DNA from: Branchiostoma floridae
Lineage: Eukaryota; Chordata; Leptocardii; Amphioxiformes; Branchiostomatidae
DNA length: 64,000 nt
Assembly (NCBI RefSeq): GCF_000003815.2
Contig: NC_049995.1
Span: forward strand, 7,067,576 to 7,131,575
Reading direction: 5' to 3'
The number at the start of each line of letters is the position of its first letter. The stretch's first letter is position 1. A program made the position numbers and the translations under genes. Positions 52,171-64,000 of the stretch are shown one piece after another. The notes below the pieces were generated by a model, which worked only from the letters and a program-made list of their open reading frames with translations, was not told where the DNA came from and did not search any database.

Positions 52171-53489
52171 TTGAGACTTGAGACTAGATGGATGGCTAGA
52201 AGAATCCCTGACACAACAGTAAATGTGAAGTCTCTTTCTTTCTTTATCTACCGCCGCAGACGACGTTCAGTCTGCAGTAGAACGATAAGGGACCTCCAGG
52301 AAGCACTGATAAAAGGTTGCCAACTCTCACAGAAAAAAAAACCTCTTTGATGCCTACCACCACTGACGTGTAATTTTACACATCATGGCGCATGAAATAT
52401 TACCCGCGGTGTCAATCAGCTGGTATGAATCATAATTAACACACTGGGATGCTGAATTATTCACATATGAAACCTATTCATTATTCAACAACTGACATAT
52501 TCGGTCTGATGGTTCAAAGTCAATTATGTATGATTCTTTCAATGTTGATTTAGCAATGATTTACGCTATATTTGTACGAGGTTGACTGATTATGCATTTT
52601 GAATTATGAATAAGGGACTGAATGTTACAAATTACCCAACACTGGGATGCATGTGGACAAGAATTTTGGTGTCCATCTCAATTCAGTCAAGTGATGGTCT
52701 TTGTAAAGTTTATTCCCTTGTTATGTTTCCCTTCACGAAAGGGAAATATATTGTTTTTGATGGTTTCTTTCTCCTCTTTTTCTCATAGCAAATAAGGTCA
52801 AAGACATGGACCATACGACTGTCTCAATAGTTTAATATTGGTAAAGTAGCAGGCACCACGTGGTTTTCGGTTACATTATGTAGCAAGTGGTAGGACAGAG
52901 CTTGAGGGGATGGTCACCATATGTACAAATGTGTTTTGAGTAAGAATAAGAAGAGAAGTAGTTAGAATAAGCCATATGTAGGAAATATTATGTATTTGCT
53001 TGCAAATGTCACATTTCTAGGACATATTGTGGTTAACCAATTTCTAAACATAGTTAAACTTTCATTCTAACACAATAGAATTAGAGGTTCATCTTTCTCA
53101 TGGGTCACATATTACTTATTACGTTGGACCGAAACTCTATTTGTAATTCGTTCAAGAGTATAGAGACACACACTAATACCGTTAAGCATGATTGACGTGC
53201 TGTTTGTAATGGAAACGGCAGTCTGTAATTACATTTTCAGCACGATTGCATCGAGTATATTCTCTATGCTATACATAAATCTAGTTGTTTTCTACTCATT
53301 GAGTCAATGTTTTATCTCGTTTCAGTAAATTTCTGACGTCAAAGGCCAGTAGACCCCTTATCATGCTAAAGCACAGCCACATAAAGAATAAAGTTGTCGA
53401 AATTAGAAGTTATACTTATTAGTTTTCATTCATACTTATTATATACATCATTATCATTCATTTTCTAAAAAATAGCAGTTTGTCGTAAT

Positions 53490-53995
53490 ACGATCGCACG
53501 TAAAGCATTTGTAAAACATTCGTAAAGGCATGCTTTCACTTCACGAAATCGGATCTAAAACCACACGTAAAGCATTTGTCACAAATTGACGTAAAGCCTT
53601 GCTTTCATGAAAGAATTAGATTTTTTCTTCAGGAAATTTGATCTAAAATCGCATTTGTATTACTCACATGAAGACTTGCTTTCATAAAAAATATTGCAAT
53701 TTTCACTTCAGGAAATTTGAGCTAAAATCATACGTCAATCATTTGTATAACTTGAAGGCTTGCTTTCATGACAGAATTATTCAGGAAATCTTATCTAAAA
53801 TCCCACGTAACGCATTTTAATACATACATAAAGGGTTGCTTTCATTAAAAAAAACTTAGAGTTTCACTTTAAAAAATCCGATCTAGAATCACACGTTAAG
53901 CATTTGTAAACTATACGTTAAGGCTTGCTTTCATGAAAAATTTACACTTCAGGAAATAATAAATAATTTGTAAAACATACCTTAAAGGCATGCTG
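53490..53995. repeat. About seven diverged tandem copies of a ~75-bp unit
   Basis: Each unit has ACGTAAAGCATTTGTAA, AAGGCTTGCTTTCATGAA, TTTCACTTCAGGAAATT and GATCTAAAATC in that order. Unit starts are near 53497, 53571, 53652, 53738, 53803, 53893 and 53955. Confidence 0.88.
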
Positions 53996-54554
53996 AAAGA
54001 TTGAATTTTGTGCAGTGTTTGCTGTAATTTTTAGCCATCTGTTTTTCTCTTGACCTGATATTCCCCTCTCTTCTTCTTCAGCCATAAGAGAATTAGTCCC
54101 TGATCCTTCACGCTTGAGAGGATTACGTTAAACCTTTAGAATCATCCTTGTTCCACAAGCGGCCTTCGTGGTTAAGCCAATCAGCTCTTGTGTTGAAATC
54201 CCGTGCAAACGCAATTAGAAATGCCGCGTGGGAGTGAAAACAAAATGGTGGCTGCAATGCGCTTGCTTGCGGTGTTGTCAAGGAGTTTTGTCGTTTTGTA
54301 AGACCATGCATTGTGTGCATGTGATAGGGGACTGTGTATGTTTGTGTATTTCTTTCTCTTTTTGTTACGCGTCTTTATTCAAACAGGAATTATAATGGTT
54401 CACATGGACAAGCTAAAATACGCCGGTACGTTGAAAACAAATTACATACAAAAAACAAGTATATCGATACTCTTTGTAAAGCCGAACAACAAGTGTTCCT
54501 TCAAATCCTAAAAAAAAAACTACAGTACCTTGGCCGCACCTGGGGCAATTACTG

Positions 54555-54662
54555 TCGTATTGAGGTCACCTTAGTGGCGCTGAATGGCAGCTCGCTCCAG
54601 ACACTTGCGACAGTTGTATTGAGGTCACCTGAGTGGAGCCGAATGGCAGCTCGCTCCAGACC
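54555..54662. repeat. Two tandem copies of a ~56-bp unit
   Basis: Both copies carry GTATTGAGGTCACC, then GAATGGCAGCTCGCTCCAGA. Confidence 0.9.
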
Positions 54663-56156
54663 CTAGCAATTCAGCCCCTGGCTGCAAAGAGTGAGAAGTC
54701 GGCTCAACCAATACCAATACCTTGGTTAAACATTGTGACACTATACCTATGACAATTTGAAGATGAACCCCCAGGCAAGTCTTGATCGTGCTAAATCAAC
54801 TCGAAGTGTATATGATATAGACTTGTAAACTACCGAGATCAGCGATTGGCCCGGAAAGTGTGACAAAAGCGTGACCGGTCACGCCGATCAGTGTGACTGT
54901 CCCCGCACACAAGCGTGATACATCTTAAATCAAGAACTCTCCGCTGGAAAATCAATCCACCTTCCGTTACTGACGCATGGCACAAACGTTTGGGACTCAA
55001 AGGACCGTGCGCCGGGTGACATTTGGAGAGGGGAATTTGTCTTCTTATACCCATATTCCAATAGAGCGGCAAACTCGCTACGACTGCACTGCGACCTAGC
55101 TATTTGATAGTATGCTGAATGAATTGCGTAGACAGAAAACGGGTCTTTTGCGCTTTACACTATGCTTTGTGCTATGTCTTTTCAGTCATATGCGAGGAAT
55201 GATCAATAAGTTCTCGGCCTCACCCAGAAATAATAAACACAACTCAGATTTCGAATCATAGATATCGATGTCAAGTAGAAAGTGAATGTGTAGCAAAATT
55301 CAAATTATTGTGATTATCGGACACCAAGTAACGGTAGGTATTAAAGAGAGAAGAAAAAAAAATGGACAATTGAGCTGCAACCTGAGGTGTGCGGGTCAAC
55401 TTACACTGCTGAAATTCAGACACCCACTTCTTTCTACTTACAATAGGAACGCAATTTTTGTTTCAACAATGCTATCTTCAAAGAATTTACGGCATGGGGA
55501 AACTCGACCCACACATATCTGATCACAGTTCAGCCTTGCTTTTCTCGCAGCTGATTTTCAAAAAACCTTGCCTGGAAAGTGATGACTGTAATGATTTGTA
55601 ATGATACTGATAAAAGGCTTCAAACTATGAAGCTGTGCCTCGAAATTTTAGTTATGCTTATTCTTCCTGAGTAAGGCTTATTATTTCTTATTGATCACCG
55701 CTCGCTTTGCATGATATCCCAATTATAAAGTGAATTATATAGTTATACACATCCAATAATGGTTGCAGTGAGGTCACAGTGCGATCGCCGTCCAGTGAAA
55801 TGCGGCCTTAAATGACATTCTATCTTCACGCGGTCTCAATGGAGAGAAAAGTCCTTTCAGCCCATAAAAAGGCAGACGGCTTCCTAATGTCGTCGTTAAC
55901 ACTGATCGAAGAAAGGCTATGGCTGTTTTCCCTTTATCAATGGTGGCGTTTGCCATCTGAAATCTACAACCATAGCTTACATTCAGTGTTTCCTGTTGAT
56001 TTCAAATGGTAGAAAAGGCTATACATAGAAGCAACACAAAGCCAAAAAATACGGCAAATCTTGGCCATATAATAACCTTCTTATGGTCAATCCTGGTCCA
56101 CCTTTTACCTCGCGCATGCGCCGTTGAAACGGCGAAGCGGATTTTAAGCCCTCTCA

Positions 56157-56588
56157 CAGATGGCTGCTGAATAATCCCTTTCACAGAAATCAGAACGCAT
56201 GTGTAAGGGTAAGGCCCCGAAATTGAAAATAGTCCTTGTCACGACCATTGTTTCGATTTGCATAACAACGTCCAGACGGTTTTTTTTTACGGCCCTTCAG
56301 CTTTGACATATTACTTTAAATGCAGAAACTTTCGCGGTGGTTTTATGTTTGCGGTTTTCGCGGTGGCCGCTTTACCTCGATCTTAAACCCACCGCGAACG
56401 TTTTCCATGGCAGTAAGAGACTACAGTGCATGGTGCTACCGCGAACTTAAAACCACCGCAAAAAGATCTTTTCCCGCTACCACGAAATTAAATCCCCGCG
56501 GACATAAATACATTTAGAGTATCTAGAATTTCTGTTGCCGCACATGCGTTCTGATCTCTGTGAAAGGGCTTATTCAGCAGCCATCTTT
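56157..56588. mobile_element. Inverted-repeat element with a TTCGCGGTGG repeat inside
   Basis: The left arm carries GATGGCTGCTGAATAA, CCCTTTCACAGA and ATCAGAACGCATGTG. The right arm, reverse complemented, carries the same words, with AAGCCCTTTCACAGAGATC. The inner part (56330-56515) is a copy of the TTCGCGGTGG family in inverted orientation to the one at 36463. Confidence 0.82.
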
Positions 56589-57811
56589 CTTGTCATGAGT
56601 CTTTGAAGCGAGCCTCCCTGATTCATCTGTAGGCGAATGGCCTCCAGCGCAGCTCGTGTGTTAAAACGAAATGTTCCGCTGTGATGCATGTACATCGCTT
56701 AGGGGTAAAACGCAGGCACGTATACGCGTACTCAAGCCACCGCTACACACATAAATCACGCGGAGTCGTTTCCAAAACTAAACCGTGCAGATAAGGATTC
56801 CATGCCTAAAGGGCTTTCATTCGGAAAACGGTCGTGTGATGCGGAATGAAAAGGTGCGATCTGAGATATACAGACGCACATGGGTGGTTAGTGTTAGGTA
56901 ATAAACTACAAGCAAACGTTTGGTAGAACCAGAGAATGGTAACGTTTTCTGACTCGACTACCGTTGTCACAGCAATTTCTCTCCACCCCAGTAATCTGAC
57001 CCCGGGCCACATAATCACTAGAGCCGAAATTGTTGTAACACAGGATCGAACAATCATCTCTTCTAGTTGCAACTGGCGCTTTTTGGCACTGTTTCTAATT
57101 GCTCGCTTGTTCAACATGGTCCATGGTCTACTGCCGTACTGATGAAGTTTCACAGGCCACACAAGAGCACGGAAGCGATCAGAAAACAACACAAATCGAA
57201 AAGAAATCGTCGGAAACGGCCAGCCTTCCAGAGGGTCTACGCAGGAAGCTAATATCACCCACCCACAAAGCTGTACACACGCCATCACTTAGTTATTACA
57301 TGATAGTGGGTGTACGGACGTTCTGTGATCTGTGACATTTTGGGTTGGGTGGTTGTCAGAAGAGCCCGGATGTCAAGAATGCCCGGATGTCTAAAGTTAT
57401 TACAAGATGTAAATTCAACCCGGATATTAGTTTGGACGGCTTGGAGATTGGTTTCCCTTGTATGGTCTTGTAGCTGTGATGTTAGGGCGTGCCCGGATAG
57501 TCAGTGTGAATGTATCAGTTTGTGGGCAAATTTATTAGAAATATGGGGTCAGCGTGTTGAAATGTACACTCTGCTACTACGCCACATCTGCTTCAAATTC
57601 AATGGAGCCGGTACGTGGGCCGGGTCTAGGCACGACTGGGAAAGAATCGCGTTGTACATTCGGAAGGGGAAGTAAATCCGCGGCCCCCTGTCTGAGGGAG
57701 CTTATGGCGTCAAATCTCTGCACGTAAAAGAGCCCAACACACTCGTCTCAAAGAATAGAGGTGATCCGTGTCCTTGGCCCTAACATCTTGTTCTTAATAT
57801 CCGAAAAAAAC

Positions 57812-57840
57812 AATAACTCCATTTTTCATGGAGGTAAAAA
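57812..57840. repeat. ACTCCATTTTTCATGGAGGTAA hairpin, copy 1
   Basis: CTCCAT and ATGGAG pair around a T-rich loop, followed by GGTAAAA. A similar hairpin with ACCTCCGT and ACGGAGGT lies at 63847-63868. It is probably the end of a dispersed repeat. Confidence 0.5.
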
Positions 57841-58923
57841 GCGCCATGTTTCGTTTACATTTACCTACTCTATTGACAAATGTTAAAAAAAGTTAGTTTT
57901 TGATGGGGAACACAGCAAAAGCTAACTTTCCGGCCACTCTACTGTATATTGTTGGCTTCTCCTTGTAAGCTTAGCCTACTTCTTCGGCTATCTTAGTCGA
58001 TCGTTTACACCTTATGGATGCCTTCTACTCCCTTTTCAAAAAACTGTTGTAGACCGCTTTAATTTCATGATTGCCTGTGCATTTCTATCACGCATTTCTC
58101 AACGTTGTTGGCAGACCGATACACATACAGCACGTTATAGATTGACCACTGCTGTACAGCGACATAAAAGGGCCATGGACAGCTTTCAAAGAGCTTTCAA
58201 CCCATCCTCTCCAAACATGGCACTTGAATCTGCTCTCGTCATGATTTCACAGAAATCCAATTGTACCTTCTTCCGCGGTACATGGTCAATAGGATCGGGC
58301 GATTCCATTCAATGGAGGGGGTGGTCAACGCGATCCAGGCGTGCGGTAGCCTTCATAGCAGGCTCCTTCGGATAGCCTTTATCAAGCAGCATTGTACGGC
58401 GTATGGAAAAAGTAAAGCCAGTGACAAGTCTGTATGTCAAAGGTTAACAAGCGTTTCGTTGCGCAGTGGTTTCGGACTAACTTTCAATACGGGTTTTATT
58501 ACTATTATTTGCGATACTGTTGTTTTGTCTTTTTTTTACTACATCTTTTAACTGTGTTTTTGCCTCTTGTAAAAACGTTTTGTTTTTTGCGGTACTGTTT
58601 TTTTTTCTACAGTACTAGTATTGCATGTTGTAATGTGCCTTTGCCTCTAATTGTATGCTCCAACATGTAATGATACGTTCGGAAATGGCCTCTACCGCTT
58701 CAAATGGCAACAATCGTTTGGAACACTAAAATCTGCATATCGGCGATACCGGTCTATGACAGGTTGAATAAAAGTAAAAGTTTTGTACAGAAACTACGCA
58801 GCAACAGCATTGTTGATGAACGGTGAGGGTTGGCCGATGACGCGTCCACCCCATGTACATCTAACCCCATTACGTCTTAAGAAGGTCAAACCTGACACCA
58901 CCCAATATCCGTTGTCATTACAG

Positions 58924-59061
58924 GCTACTCAACCGTCTTGCAATTTCAAAATCTCGTATCGTAACGGTTCCCCCGTCAGTAGAGCCGTTATGAATTCCGT
59001 CCACCCACTTGACTTTGAGAACTGCTACCACGTGGAAAGGTCGCCGAGCAATGTAGGAAAG
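58924..59061 (+). CDS. Orphan exon candidate, unrecognised product
   Basis: 46 codons in phase 0 at both ends, with acceptor TTGTCATTACAG and donor GTAATC. Reads ATQPSCNFKISYRNGSPVSR, then AVMNSVHPLDFENCYHVE. The composition is protein-like, but I recognise no domain and found no partner exon within the window. It could belong to a gene extending to the right. Confidence 0.3.
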
Positions 59062-59899
59062 GTAATCTAAATCTTGAATAATTAATGCTTACACAACACG
59101 GACGTTAATTGTGAGGAGAAATGAGCATCTTCACGGTTGACTGCACCGCACGTAGTATATACCACGTGCTCATTCGAGGGTGACAATGTGCTGGTATTAC
59201 GTCGAAAATTCAAACATGTTTTCAAGTGTATTTTTTTTTTTTTTTTTTATTTACTTAGAGGTCACCGCAAAACAAGGCTCGTGGAGCCACTCAGGCGTTT
59301 TGGGTTACAAGTATTTCAGAAGCGAGGTGTTTGTAAATTTCGTACAAATAAATGTGCAAAATGTGCATGTTATAGATACTAGGACCGCTTCGGTCTGAAA
59401 GAAAACTACAAGAGCTAATAATAAGAAGACTCGCGCGATGAATTCATGTAAACCACGTCACATTAAGTTTGTATCAATTTTATCATTACAAGCTGCACGT
59501 CAGGACAGATTTATTTAATGAATGAATGAATGAATGAAGACCTTTATTGTACACTCATACCCACTGGGTTCAGTACAGGTCACAATAAACGGTACAACAT
59601 GATATAATGATATAATGAAATTACACTACTCAAGGATCGTATTCTACTGCGTACATTCGGCTTCTTCTCGTTGAATTATTTGTGATATTGAAAATGTAAG
59701 AACAGATATGCTTTATAAGTAATGGTTTGTCTAGATTCATAAATTTGTCTATATTACTTAGTTGTATGAAGTGGGGGAACATGGATTCTGTTAGTCTGTA
59801 GAGTTCAGCTCTCTCTTTCTTGTACAAACTACATTCTACTACAAAAGAAGTTCGTCTTCTAACTTATCTAGATTGTAGTATCAACATATTCGTTGTTCT

Positions 59900-60170
59900 T
59901 AATCCACTCTCGCCGGGAAGAACCCCTGCTCTTTTTGATAAGTGCAGTGGGTTCTTTAACGTGATCAATGTGTAGCTCTCCCCAAACACGAGACCTCCAT
60001 TTAACGTCCTACCAAGGGACGGCACTAACCGAAGCTAGGTACTCATTTTTACCTGATTGAAGTGAAACAAAATCGTATATAGTGCCTTTCCCAAGGACTC
60101 AAGATCGGTGTCACATCAACGGATTTGATCCCAGAATTTCTGGGTTATGGGACAAACACCACGTCTCACG
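59900..60170 (-). mobile_element. tRNA-derived SINE copy 3 with extended 3' tail
   Basis: On the minus strand there is a B-box-like GGATCAAATCC (60131-60121), then CTTGAGTCCTTGGGAAAGGC and CAGGTAAAAATGAGTACCTA. The tail runs on through GGAGGTCTCGTGTTTGGGG and GTTAAAGAACCCACTGCAC. Tail-like pieces recur at 49975-50025 and 51545-51600 (AAGCTCCTTTAAT, GAGGTGTRGCTYTCCGCAAA). Confidence 0.75.
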
Positions 60171-61567
60171 ACCACACTTCAATACATACACTCGTATATG
60201 TTCCTTAGATACATACATATGTCGCAAAATTCAAGCCTCTTAAATTCGTATGCACAGTCTAACTGCGACCTGCCTCTATTCATTCACCCCCCCCCCCCCA
60301 TGCTATGCCCTATTAGCCCTTCAGTAACTAACACATTCTTCTTGTCTACAACATCGTTTCCCATTTTAGCTTCCATACATTTGTTTCTCGCTTCAAGAAT
60401 TTGTAATTGCGAGGCATTTCCGGTCTAATGAAATTTCGGTCTATCCTATTAATATCAAATTCCCCCTGTCCGAATGGATGTAAAAGTCGTTTACTCTGGT
60501 AAAGTCTGTGTCTGAAAAATGTCTAAAGGGATATAAGTAATATTTTTGTGTTTAAATGCCCATTTTTTAATATTTTGAGCCCGAAATTCGAAATATTCTC
60601 GAGCACAAAATCTTCATGTAAATGATTAAGATTTAAGCTTGAGTGTTTTCAAGTCACCACTCACAGAGGCTATACAGGGCCTGGTCAGATGCATTCGTAC
60701 GATCGGTTGACGATGGAAAATTTGATACAAACTTGAGATAGTCCTGCATATGTCGTTCAAGAGTCTTGTCTTGTTTCAAAAAATGCTGTCTAAGTTCGTT
60801 GTGAGCGATTTGTTACGTCACAGTCTGCTTGAAAATTCTTCGGCATCAAAATCGTACGACAGTGTAACTGCATCGAAGGTATATCGATACCGCCAAAGCG
60901 TTCACTATTGCGTTTTGATGCTGTTAGCTAACTACGTAATTCTTCTACTAGTAGTTTTGATCAGTCAACAAAGTTATAATCGTCTGAAGTTACAAGGTAA
61001 CAAATCTTTTTACCAGAATATTGTGCCATTTATTTCATGCTTCCGTCAGTTTGTTAAATTACCTAGCAATTTTCATTCTCAAAATTACACAATAATTCAT
61101 ACAAAAATCAGCAAAACGTGGGCTCTAACAATTCGTCTTTTCCTTAATGTATCATACTTATCTAGAAATACGCATGGGCGCGTCCTATCTGTAATGTCCA
61201 TGCATTAGTGCAAAAACATCTCATGCATAATGAAAGTAATTTCAATCAAATTGGCTATTAGAGCTTCGTTGCGTTGGCTTAATTGCGAATGCATGTCGCG
61301 GCCCATACTCGATAAACTTTTTGACCTCGCCAGATATAAAACTACCCTGGAGAATAGAGGTGTTCTTAAGGGCGCTGACCTATAGATAATTGTCTTAAGA
61401 TCAGTACGAAAATCTCATCATAGGCCACTGGGGTGGTCTTCTGCTTTGGAAGGATCATATCATGCACCATCTTTGATTACGCTGTGTTATCTTGAGTGGA
61501 TTTTATTTCGGGCGACTGAATACAATATTGGACCGGCTGTTTGGTTGTCTTGTAAGGCTGTCACTCA

Positions 61568-61730
61568 CGCCGTACGATCGTCGTGCGATTGCAAACTGAG
61601 AGCTCATGCTCGTGCATTTGTCGTACGAAATTCAGCTGTCTTTAACCAAAAACGCTGTGGCCGTTGATTCTATCACAGCTTTAATTGGAACTCCCACAAC
61701 ATTAAAAATCGTACGACGATCGCACGAGCG
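61568..61730. repeat. Pair of TCGTACGACGATCG-type motifs facing each other
   Basis: CGTACGATCGTCGTGCGATT at 61571 and TCGTACGACGATCGCACGA at 61709 are near reverse complements, about 120 bp apart. Confidence 0.65.
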
Positions 61731-61874
61731 ACGTATGCGACCTAATCGCCAAAAGCGTCCGCCGATCTTGGACCACTTACTCCCTCTGTTCTTTTCCCAC
61801 AATTCAAATTCCTGCAACAGTACGAAATATATGATGATGAACTAAAACCGTTGTATGGAATTTATAAGGTATAG

Positions 61875-62605
61875 ACCAGTAAATTATGGCGAGTCCAGGA
61901 CACAATAGTGGACCGGCAGGCTGGTAATCGTCAGCAGCGTTCTCCAATCTTGGATACCCACCCACCCACCCCCCTCCTCTGCTTCCTCTTCCCGGAATTT
62001 AATGTCCTGGAAGCGAGTGAAATTTCCGGGGATGATGTTTTGAAGCCCCAATAAAGAAAAGATTCGGTATAGAGGCAAACAATGGTAAATTTAGTGGTCA
62101 TTCAGAACACAATTCTTATCATAGTGAAGCTAAATTCTGTTAATGGCCAACAGCGCAGCCCCCTATTACTTCCTTTTTCTGGAATTTAATTTTCTCGAAC
62201 AGAGTGAAATTTCCGATAATGAGTTTTTGAAGCCATGGTACAGAGTGAATGTGGTATAGAGCTATAAAAATGGGTCTACAAAACTTGTAATAGTGGACCT
62301 GCAGTCTATAATAATCACCAAAAGTTCGATTCCCCCCCCCCCCCCTTACTTCCTTTCCCTGGAATTTAATTTACTGGAACAGAGTGAAATTTCCGTCAAT
62401 GAGTTTTGAAGCTATGGTACGGAATAGATGGGACATAGAGGTATAGAATTGGGTTGAGAAGACAATAATGGGCCGATTGTCTGGTAAGTATTTTATTGTA
62501 ATCACCAACTAAGTTCGCCAGTCTCAGATCACACACACACACCCCTTTACTTCCTTTCCCTGGAATTTAATTTCCCGGAACAGAGTGAAATTTCCGGCGA
62601 AGAGG
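61875..62605. repeat. Four tandem copies of a ~180-bp unit
   Basis: Each unit carries CAATAGTGGACCG-like, ACTTCCTTTCCCTGGAATTT, AACAGAGTGAAATTTCCG, GAGTTTTGAAGCC and GGTATAGAG words. The most conserved block recurs at about 61985, 62165, 62350 and 62548. The interior has variable C and CA tracts. Confidence 0.88.
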
Positions 62606-64000
62606 AACTGAATCCAGCTCACTGGCAGAAGCAAACATCGATCATTTCAGCCAGAGTTATTACCTGGAAGGAGGCGGAACGATCACTGGCTGCGTGCAGC
62701 GCTGATAAGAGGGCTTCATAAGAAAGATATCTCTCTCCCTCCCAATGAGTAAGCGCCCAGGAGAGATGCGAAAACGATTGAAAAACAGCCCTTTAAAACG
62801 GGTTAACGTCGTGCGTACGTCGATAAGGCTATAAAAGCGTCACCGAAGGGATGCAACAATTAAAATCGATGTTGTATCATGAATCTAAGTCAGAGTAATA
62901 TTCTGGATTATATGGTTATTAGTTATTCCATTGAACAACCTTGACTCAATTTTCAAAGTCATATAGACCGTTCCGGGCACCTTGTATATAGACAAAACCT
63001 ATAACAGGAAATGAACTTGAACAAATTGCAAGTTACAGCGCTATAGGATGGGAAGACTTAAGGGCTAAGTAAATGGGAATTTAAAGGTTATCTTGTCTCA
63101 TTGATTCTTAATGTCAGACTAAGACCCGTGAAGACGTTGTTGGTTCTCGGATGAGAAGGCGCGGGAATTTACGACACGGACACTTGAAGACACCTTGGGA
63201 AGTGCTCGAGGAACTTTTGCCGAAGGAGGAAAATTTAGCCTACATAGCAGGCTCTCTGGGCCTCTTTTCGCCCTTTTTTTGCTCATAATACACTTTCGCC
63301 GGCAGTGCAAGCGACCCGATATCGAAAGGTTAAAGAAAAATGTGAAAGAACGAAAGAATAAAAGCATGAAACAAAAAGATATAGAGAGGAAGGTGTAGGG
63401 GGTAAACATATCTTGAAAGCGTTAAACATACGAAGTTTGTGAAAATGGCGTCAAAACGAATTATAACAAATTATATTCCAACCATTTGTCTATAACACAC
63501 ATTAGCCAGTACATTACACGTTCCACTCTCCAGCACGTACATGCTTTTCCCTGGTTACTGACTTTGGTCATGTGTCGTGTTTTTCTTCTTTTTCTTTTTT
63601 CAAATCTTAATTTATTTCAATACACAGAACAAACAAGTGGTATATACATCAATACACACAAACAAACAAAGAAACAAATGGTATAACGTTATATAGTTAA
63701 AAGATAGTTACACAATGCCCCCAGCGTGCTGTCACAAGCCAGCAAGTCCAACCTTCACAGCCTGCCAGTCTCCGGGTACAACAAACTTGGACCAAGGTCA
63801 GCAGGAACAAACTTGTACACATACTAAGACAAACAGACCAAAACAATACCTCCGTTCCCACGGAGGTAATAAGACACAGCACTACTCTGCCATTATACTC
63901 ACCCCGCCAGATCTAATTATGGTTTGGTCCGACCGAAATTGCTTTTAAAGGGATCGATATCTACGACATCAGTAATCTATCTTAACCTCATTGAGAACTT

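Larger units (their letters stand above)
45802..58923. other. Long gene-poor stretch rich in repeats
   Basis: No exon with both coding character and splice sites was found. The stretch holds tandem arrays at 47.6, 51.8, 53.5 and 54.6 kb, the mariner-like element at 48.5 kb, the nested elements at 50.3 kb, the CA repeat at 51.5 kb and the inverted-repeat element at 56.2-56.6 kb. Minus-strand frame 56806-57288 (160 codons) is open but shows no domain. Confidence 0.55.
59062..64000. other. Right-end stretch with repeats and no supported gene
   Basis: Contains a T homopolymer at 59228-59249, (AATG)n at 59517-59536, a SINE, TCGTACGA-motif copies and a four-unit array at 61.9-62.6 kb. I see no coding exon on either strand. 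Confidence 0.55.

Noticed and set aside
56806-57288. Minus-strand 160-codon frame
   Set aside because: Overlaps other open frames on both strands, and no recognised motif or splice logic was found; possibly a decayed gene but not supportable.
57067-57335. Plus-strand basic frames (KSKRNRRKR)
   Set aside because: Short, overlapping frames without consistent splice sites.

Overview
The window looks like cephalochordate (amphioxus, Branchiostoma) nuclear DNA. This rests on intron-containing chordate-type genes, a Tie-like Ig/EGF ectodomain, an Ig plus chitin-binding secreted protein of the kind known from amphioxus, a P2X7 'ballast' domain protein without a channel, and a dense load of short inverted-repeat transposons and tRNA-derived SINEs. 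No bacterial, viral or organellar features are seen. Species is inferred, not proven.

Layout, left to right. (1) 122-2810, minus: the first four coding exons of a TLC-domain membrane protein, running off the left edge. (2) 6392-19154, minus: a secreted protein of about 226 residues with signal peptide, one Ig domain and one CBM14 (peritrophin-A) domain, spread over six proposed exons with a TATA box and two CRE sites upstream. (3) 23967-30446, minus: eleven exons in perfect phase encode a 528-residue single-pass receptor. It has the Ig-Ig-EGF-EGF-EGF head of Tie receptors, but then one extra EGF, a membrane segment and a 60-residue basic tail ending in a stop, with no kinase. (4) 31942-34561, plus: a P2X7 C-terminal-domain protein with 24 copies of a glycine-rich decapeptide, head to head with the Tie-like gene. 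(5) 38224-39399, plus: a 13-finger C2H2 zinc-finger protein in one coding exon. (6) 44220-45801, plus: an intronless Kv (Shal-like) potassium channel interrupted by a 100-N assembly gap, with an apparent frameshift just before the gap. From 45.8 kb to the right edge I see no convincing gene, only one orphan exon candidate (58924-59061) and many repeats.

The three minus-strand genes lie tandemly and the three plus-strand genes follow, so the window splits at about 30.5-31.4 kb into two opposite-strand halves. I see no sign of a single pathway. The Ig-CBM14 protein, the kinase-less Tie-like receptor and the P2X7-domain protein all belong to families with roles in immunity or cell-surface recognition, which may be chance.

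The non-coding DNA is rich in structure. There are hAT-like elements with 8-bp target duplications (one nested inside another element), a MULE-like family with 9-bp duplications, several foldback elements, tRNA-derived SINEs, a recurrent self-complementary TCGTACGACGATCG motif, and tandem arrays with units of about 50 to 190 bp. All exon joins below were worked out by eye from splice sites and phase; none is backed by transcripts.
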